This document shows positions 58,570 to 64,000 of a stretch of 64,000 nt of DNA, piece by piece. Position numbers and translations under genes: made by a program. The notes beneath the pieces were generated by a model. That model saw only the letters and a program-made list of their open reading frames with translations. It searched no databases and had not been told where the DNA came from. This stretch comes from Ianthella basta. Lineage: Eukaryota; Porifera; Demospongiae; Verongiida; Ianthellidae. The DNA lies in NCBI GenBank assembly GCA_964019415.1, contig OZ025882.1:1-64000 (forward strand). The letters run 5' to 3'. The stretch's first letter is position 1; each line of letters opens with the position of its first letter.

Positions 58570-61500
58570 AATCTTGCCAAATCTTACCTTCAGTTGTCAT
58601 ATCTTGCCAAATCTTGCCTTATCTTACGTTTCATATCTTGCCAAATCTTGCTTAATCTTACCTTGCCATATCTTGCCAAATCTTCCCAAATCTTACATTG
58701 TCATATCTTGCCGAATCTTGCCAAATCTTACCTTGTCATATCTTACCAAATCTTGCTTAAACTTAACTTGTCATATCTTGGCAAATCATGTCAAATCTTA
58801 CCTTGTCATATCTTGCCAAATCTAACAAAGTCTTACCTTGTCATATCTCGCAAAATCTTGCCTAATCTTGCCAAATCTTACATTGTCATATCTTGACAAA
58901 TCTTGACTAATCTTACCTTGTCATATCTTGCCAAATATTACCGAATCTCACCTTGTCATATGTTGCCAAATCTTGCCTAATCTTGCCAAATCTTACCTTG
59001 TCATATCTTGACAAATCTTGACTAATATTACCTTGTCATATCTTGTCACATCTTGCTAAATCTTACCTTGTCATATTTTACCAAATCTTACTTAATCTAA
59101 CCTTCTCATATCTTGCCAAATCTTGCCTAATCTTACCTTGTCATATCTTGCCTAATCTTGCCAAATTCTACCTTGTCATATCTTGCCAAATCTTGCCGAA
59201 TCTTACTTTGTCATATGTTTCCAAATCTTGCCAAATCTTGCCAAATCTTGCCAAATCTTACCTTGTCATATCTCGCCAAATCTTGCCAAATCTTGCCAAA
59301 TCTTATCTTGTCATATCTCGCAAAATCTTGCCAAACCTTGCCTAATCTTACCTTGTCATATCTTGCCAAATCTTGCCAAATCTTACTTTTTCATATCTTG
59401 CCAAATCTTGCCAAATCTTACCTCTTGCCAAATCTTGCCAAATCTTACCTTGTCATATATTGCCAAATCTTGCCTAATATTACTTTTTCATATCTTGCCA
59501 AATCTTGCTTAATCTTACCTTGTCATATCTTGCCAAATCTTGCCAAATCTTACCTTGTCAGATCTCGCCAAATCTTGCCTAATCTTGCCAAATCTTACCT
59601 TGTCATATCTTGCCAAATCTTGACTAATCTTAACTTGTCATATGTTGTCAAATCTTGTCGAATCTTACCTTGTCATATCTTGCAAAATCTTAACTTGTCA
59701 TATATTACCAAATCTTGCTTAATCTTGCCTTGTCATATCTTGCCTAATCTTGCCAAATCTTACTTTGTCATATCTTGCCAAATCTTGCCGAATCTTACCT
59801 TGTCATATCTTGCCAAGTCTTGCCGAATCTTACCTTGTCATATCTTGCCAAATCTTGCCAAATCTTATCTTGTCATATCTTGCCAAATCTTGCCTAATCT
59901 TACCTTGTCATATCTTGCTTAATCTTGCCAAATCTTAACTTGTCATATCTCGCCAAATCTTGCCAAAACTTACCTTGTCATATGTTGCAAAAACTGGCCA
60001 AATCTTGCTTTTTCATATCTAGCCAAATCTTGCTTAATCTTGCCATGTCATATCTTGGCAAATCTTGCCAAATCTTACCTTCAGTTGTCATATCTTGCCA
60101 AATCTTGCCTTATCTTACTTTTCATATCTTGCCAAATCTTGCTTAATCTTACCTTGTCATATCTTGCCAAATCTTACCAAATTTAACTTGTCATATCTCG
60201 CCGAATCTTGACTAATCATGCCAAATCTTACCTTGTCATATGTTGCCAAATCTTGACTAATCTTACCTTGCCATATCTTGCCAAATCTTGCTTAATCTTA
60301 CCTTGTCATATCTTGCCAAATCTTGCCAAATCTTACCTTGTCATATCTTACAAAATCTTACTTAATCTTAACTTGTCATATATTACCAAATCTTGCTTAA
60401 TCTTACCTTGTCATATCTTGCCAAATCTTGCTTAAACTTAACTTGTCATATCTTCCTAATCTTGCCAAATCTTACCTTGTCATATCTTGCCTAATCTTGC
60501 CGAATCTTACCTTGTCATATCTTGCCAAATCTTGCCTAATCTTACCTTCAGTTGTCATATCTTGCCAAATCTTGCCTTATCTTACTTTTCATATCTTGCC
60601 AAATCTTGCTTAATCTTACCTCTTCATATCTTGCCAAATCTTACTAAATCTTAACTTGTCATATCTCGCCAAATCTTGCCTAATCATGCCAAATCTTACC
60701 TTGTCATATCTTGCCAAATCTTGACTAATCTTACCTTGCCATATCTTGCCAAATCTTCCCAAATCTTACTTTGTCATATCTTGCCAAATCTTGCCAAATC
60801 TTACCTTGTCATATCTTACCAAATCTTGCTTAAACTTAACTTGTCATATCTTGGCAAATCTTGTCAAATCTTACCTTGTCATATCTTGCCAAATCTAACA
60901 AAGTCTTACCTTGTCATATCTCGCAAAATCTTGCCTAATCTTGCCAAATCTTACATTGTCATATCTTGACAAATCTTGACTAATCTTACCTTGTCATATC
61001 TTGCCAAATATTACCGAATCTCACCTTGTCATATGTTGCCAAATCTTGCCTAATCTTGCCAAATCTTACCTTGTCATATCTTGACAAATCTTGACTAATA
61101 TTACCTTGTCATATCTTGTCACATCTTGCCTAATCTTACCTTGTCATATCTTGCCTAATCTTGCCAAATTCTACCTTGTCATATCTTGCCAAATCTTGCC
61201 GAATCTTACTTTGTCATATGTTTCCAAATCTTGCCAAATCTTGCCAAATCTTGCCAAATCTTATCTTGTCATTTCTCGCCAAATCTTGCCAAATCTTGCC
61301 AAATCTTATCTTGTCATATCTCGCAAAATCTTGCCAAACCTTGCCTAATCTTACCTTGTCATATCTTGCCAAATCTTGCCAAATCTTACTTTTTCATATC
61401 TTGCCAAATCTTGCCAAATCTTACCTCTTGCCAAATCTTACCAAATCTTACCTTGTCATATATTGCCAAATCTTGCCTAATATTACTTTTTCATATCTTG

Positions 61501-62700
61501 CCAAATCTTGCTTAATCTTACCTTGTCATATCTTGCCAAATCTTGCCAAATCTTACCTTGTCAGATCTCGCCAAATCTTGCCTAATCTTGCCAAATCTTA
61601 CCTTGTCATATCTTGCCAAATCTTGACTAATCTTAACTTGTCATATGTTGTCAAATCTTGTCGAATCTTACCTTGTCATATCTTGCAAAATCTTAACTTG
61701 TCATATATTACCAAATCTTGCTTAATCTTGCCTTGTCATATCTTGCCAAATTTTGCTTAAACTTAACTTGTCATATCTTCCTAATCTTGCCAAATCTTAC
61801 CTTGTCATATCTTGCCTAATCTTGCCAAATCTTACTTTGTCATATCTTGCCAAATCTTGCTGAATCTTACCTTGTCATATCTTGCCAAATCTTGCCGAAT
61901 CTTACCTTGTCATATCTTGCCAAATCTTGCCAAATCTTATCTTGTCATATCTTGCCAAATCTTGCCTAATCTTACCTTGTCATATCTTGCTTAATCTTGC
62001 CAAATCTTAACTTGTCATATCTCGCCAAATCTTGCCAAAACTTACCTTGTCATATGTTGCAAAAACTTGCCAAATCTTGCTTTTTCATATCTAGCCAAAT
62101 CTTGCTTAATCTTGCCATGTCATATCTTGGCAAATCTTGCCAAATCTTACCTTCAGTTGTCATATCTTGCCAAATCTTGCCTTATCTTACTTTTCATATC
62201 TTGCCAAATCTTGCTTAATCTTACCTTGTCATATCTTGCCAAATCTTACCAAATTTGACTTGTCATATCTCGCCGAATCTTGACTAATCTTGCCAAATCT
62301 TACCTTGTTATATCTTGCCAAATCTTGACTAATCTTACCTTGCCATATCTTGCCAAATCTTGCTTAATCTTACCTTGTCATATCTTGCCAAATCTTGCCT
62401 GATCTTACCTTGTCATATCTTACCAAATCTTACTTAATCTTAACTTGTCATATATTACCAAATCTTGCTTAATCTTACCTTGTCATATCTTGCCAAATCT
62501 TGCTTAAACTTAACTTGTCATATCTTCCTAATCTTGCCAAATCTTACCTTGTCATATCTTGCCTAATCTTGCCAAATCTTACCTTGTCATATCTTGCCAA
62601 ATCTTGCCGAATCTTACCTTGTCATATCTTGCCAAATCTTGCCGAATCTTACCTTGTCAAATCTTGCCCAATCTTGCCAAATCTTACCTTTTCATATCTT
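58570..62700 (-). repeat. About 2,073-bp tandem duplication
   Basis: The rare TCTAACAAAGTC unit lies at 58821 and 60894 (offset 2073). Further on the offset is 2003, because the second copy lacks 70 bp (two units) near 61125, and then 2072 at 59925/61997. A partial third copy starts at about 62920. The copies are nearly identical, indicating a recent event. Edges approximate. Confidence 0.8.
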
Positions 62701-64000
62701 GCCAAATCTTGCTTAATCTTACCTTGTCATATCTTGTCAAATCTTGCCAAATCTTATCTTGTCATATCTTGCCAAAATCTTGCCAAATATTACCTTGTCA
62801 TATCTTGCCAAATCTTGCCAAATCTTACCTTGGCATATCTTGCCAAATCTTGCCTAATCTTACCTTGTCATATCTTGCTTAATCTTGCCAAATCTTAACT
62901 TGTCATATCTCGCCAAATCTTGCCAAAACTTACCCTGTCATATGTTGCAAAATCTTGCCTAATCTTGCTTTTTCATATCTAGCCAAATCTTGCTTAATCT
63001 TACCATGTCATATCTTGCCAAATCTTGGCAAATCTTACCTTCAGTTGTCATATCTTGCCAAATCTTGCCTTATCTTACTTTTCATATCTTGCCAAATCTT
63101 ACTTAATCTTACCTTGTCATATCTTGCCAAATCTTACCAAATTTAAATTGTCATATCTCGCCAAATCTTGACTAATCTTGCCAAATATTACCTTGTCATA
63201 TGTTGCCAAATCTTGACTAATCTTACCTTGCCATATCTTGCCAAATCTTGCCAAATCTTACCTTGTCATATCTTGCCAAATCTTGCCAAATCTTACCTTC
63301 TCATATCTTACCAAATCTTACTTAAACTTAAATTGTCATATCTTGCCATATCTTGCCAAATCTTACCTAGTCATATCTTGGCAAATCCAACAAAGTCTTA
63401 CCTTGTCATATCTCGCCAAATCTTGCCTAATCTTGCCAAATCTTACTTTGTCATATCTTGACAAATCTTGACTAATCTTACCTTGTCATATCTTACCAAA
63501 TATTGCCGAATCCTACCTTGTCATATGTTGTCAAATCTTTCCAATTCTTACCTTGTCATATCTTACCAAATCTTGCTTAATCTTACCTTGTCATATCTTG
63601 CCAAATCTTGCCAAATCTTTTCTTGTCATATTATGCCAAATCTTGCCAAATATTACCTTATCATATCTTGCCAAATTTAGCCAACTCTTACCTTGTCATA
63701 TCTTGCCAAATCTTGCCTAATTTTACCTTGTCATAACTTGCCTAATCTTGCCAAAACTTACCTTGTCATATCTTGCCAAATCCTGCCGAATCTTACCTTG
63801 TCATATCTTGCCAAATCTTGCCAAATCTTACCAAATCTTACCTTGTCATATCTTGCCTAATCTTGCCAAATCTTACCTTGTCATATCTTGCCAAATCTTG
63901 CCTGATCTTACCTTGTCATATCTTTCCAAATCTTTCCAAGTCTTACCTTTAAGTTGTCCTATCTTGGCAAATCTTGCCTATTCTTACTTTATCATATCTT

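Larger units (their letters stand above)
23567..64000 (-). repeat. 35-bp satellite, main reversed array
   Basis: Over 1,100 units of the 35-bp satellite in the reversed orientation, continuing past the window edge without non-satellite interruption that I could find. Units vary in predictable ways: TTGCTTAATC, TTGCCTAATC, TTGACTAATC and AAATATTACC substitutions and length variants such as CTTCAGTTGTC and CTTTAAGTTGTC. Recurring combinations of these variants define higher-order modules several hundred to about 2,000 bp long. Open frames on the top strand are repeat artefacts. No gene is seen. Confidence 0.97.

Noticed and set aside
5061-64000. CRISPR array
   Set aside because: Repeats of 35 bp are contiguous with no unique spacers, and the context is eukaryotic.

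Overview
The window is a stretch of eukaryotic, almost certainly animal, heterochromatin-like DNA. Evidence for this is a CCCTAA-type telomeric tract, an intact RTE-like non-LTR retrotransposon (LINE) of a kind common in invertebrate genomes, and about 58 kb of satellite DNA. No bacterial-style operons, rRNA or tRNA genes or CRISPR arrays were seen. The species cannot be read from the sequence; an invertebrate metazoan is my best guess. Nearly all the long open frames in the window are by-products of stop-free tandem repeats.

Layout. (1) 1-2510 is a 21-bp minisatellite, homogeneous at first and then degenerate with higher-order structure. (2) 2511-4244 is A+T-rich, mostly non-repetitive DNA with a few diverged repeats, one possible terminal exon (2931-3068) and a small hairpin cluster next to a splice-donor match. 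(3) 4245-4727 holds 115-bp repeats, the first inverted and the rest direct. (4) 4728-4752 is a 25-bp interstitial telomeric tract. (5) 4753-5060 is the 3-prime end of a LINE. (6) From 5061 to the window end is a 35-bp satellite (15+10+10 bp internal structure). It reads in one orientation up to 14090 and in the reverse orientation from 14091 onward. (7) A complete LINE (20199-23566, minus strand) with one intact ORF of about 1,051 aa interrupts the reversed satellite.

Large-scale structure. Segments 4751-12838 and 14322-20508 are inverted copies of each other, including the LINE 3-prime end, so the window holds a palindrome with 6-8 kb arms around a spacer of about 1.5 kb. The left arm ends inside the LINE exactly at the telomeric tract, while the right arm continues into the complete LINE. 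The left arm carries extra tandem duplications of 990 bp and 804 bp. A paralogous satellite segment near 51059-51074 preserves the LINE target site without the insertion and supports a target-site duplication of up to 16 bp. The inferred order is satellite higher-order expansion, LINE insertion, inverted duplication or foldback with telomeric sequence captured at the break, then further tandem duplications and gain or loss of 35-bp units.

The only protein gene I can support firmly is the LINE ORF (endonuclease plus reverse transcriptase). The remaining satellite (23567-64000) is a mosaic of higher-order modules, many in recent tandem copies (804, 1780, 839, 1476, 1120, 730, 1630 and 2073 bp offsets). 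Coordinates of duplication edges were read by eye and are approximate. The palindrome could be an assembly artefact and should be checked against long reads.
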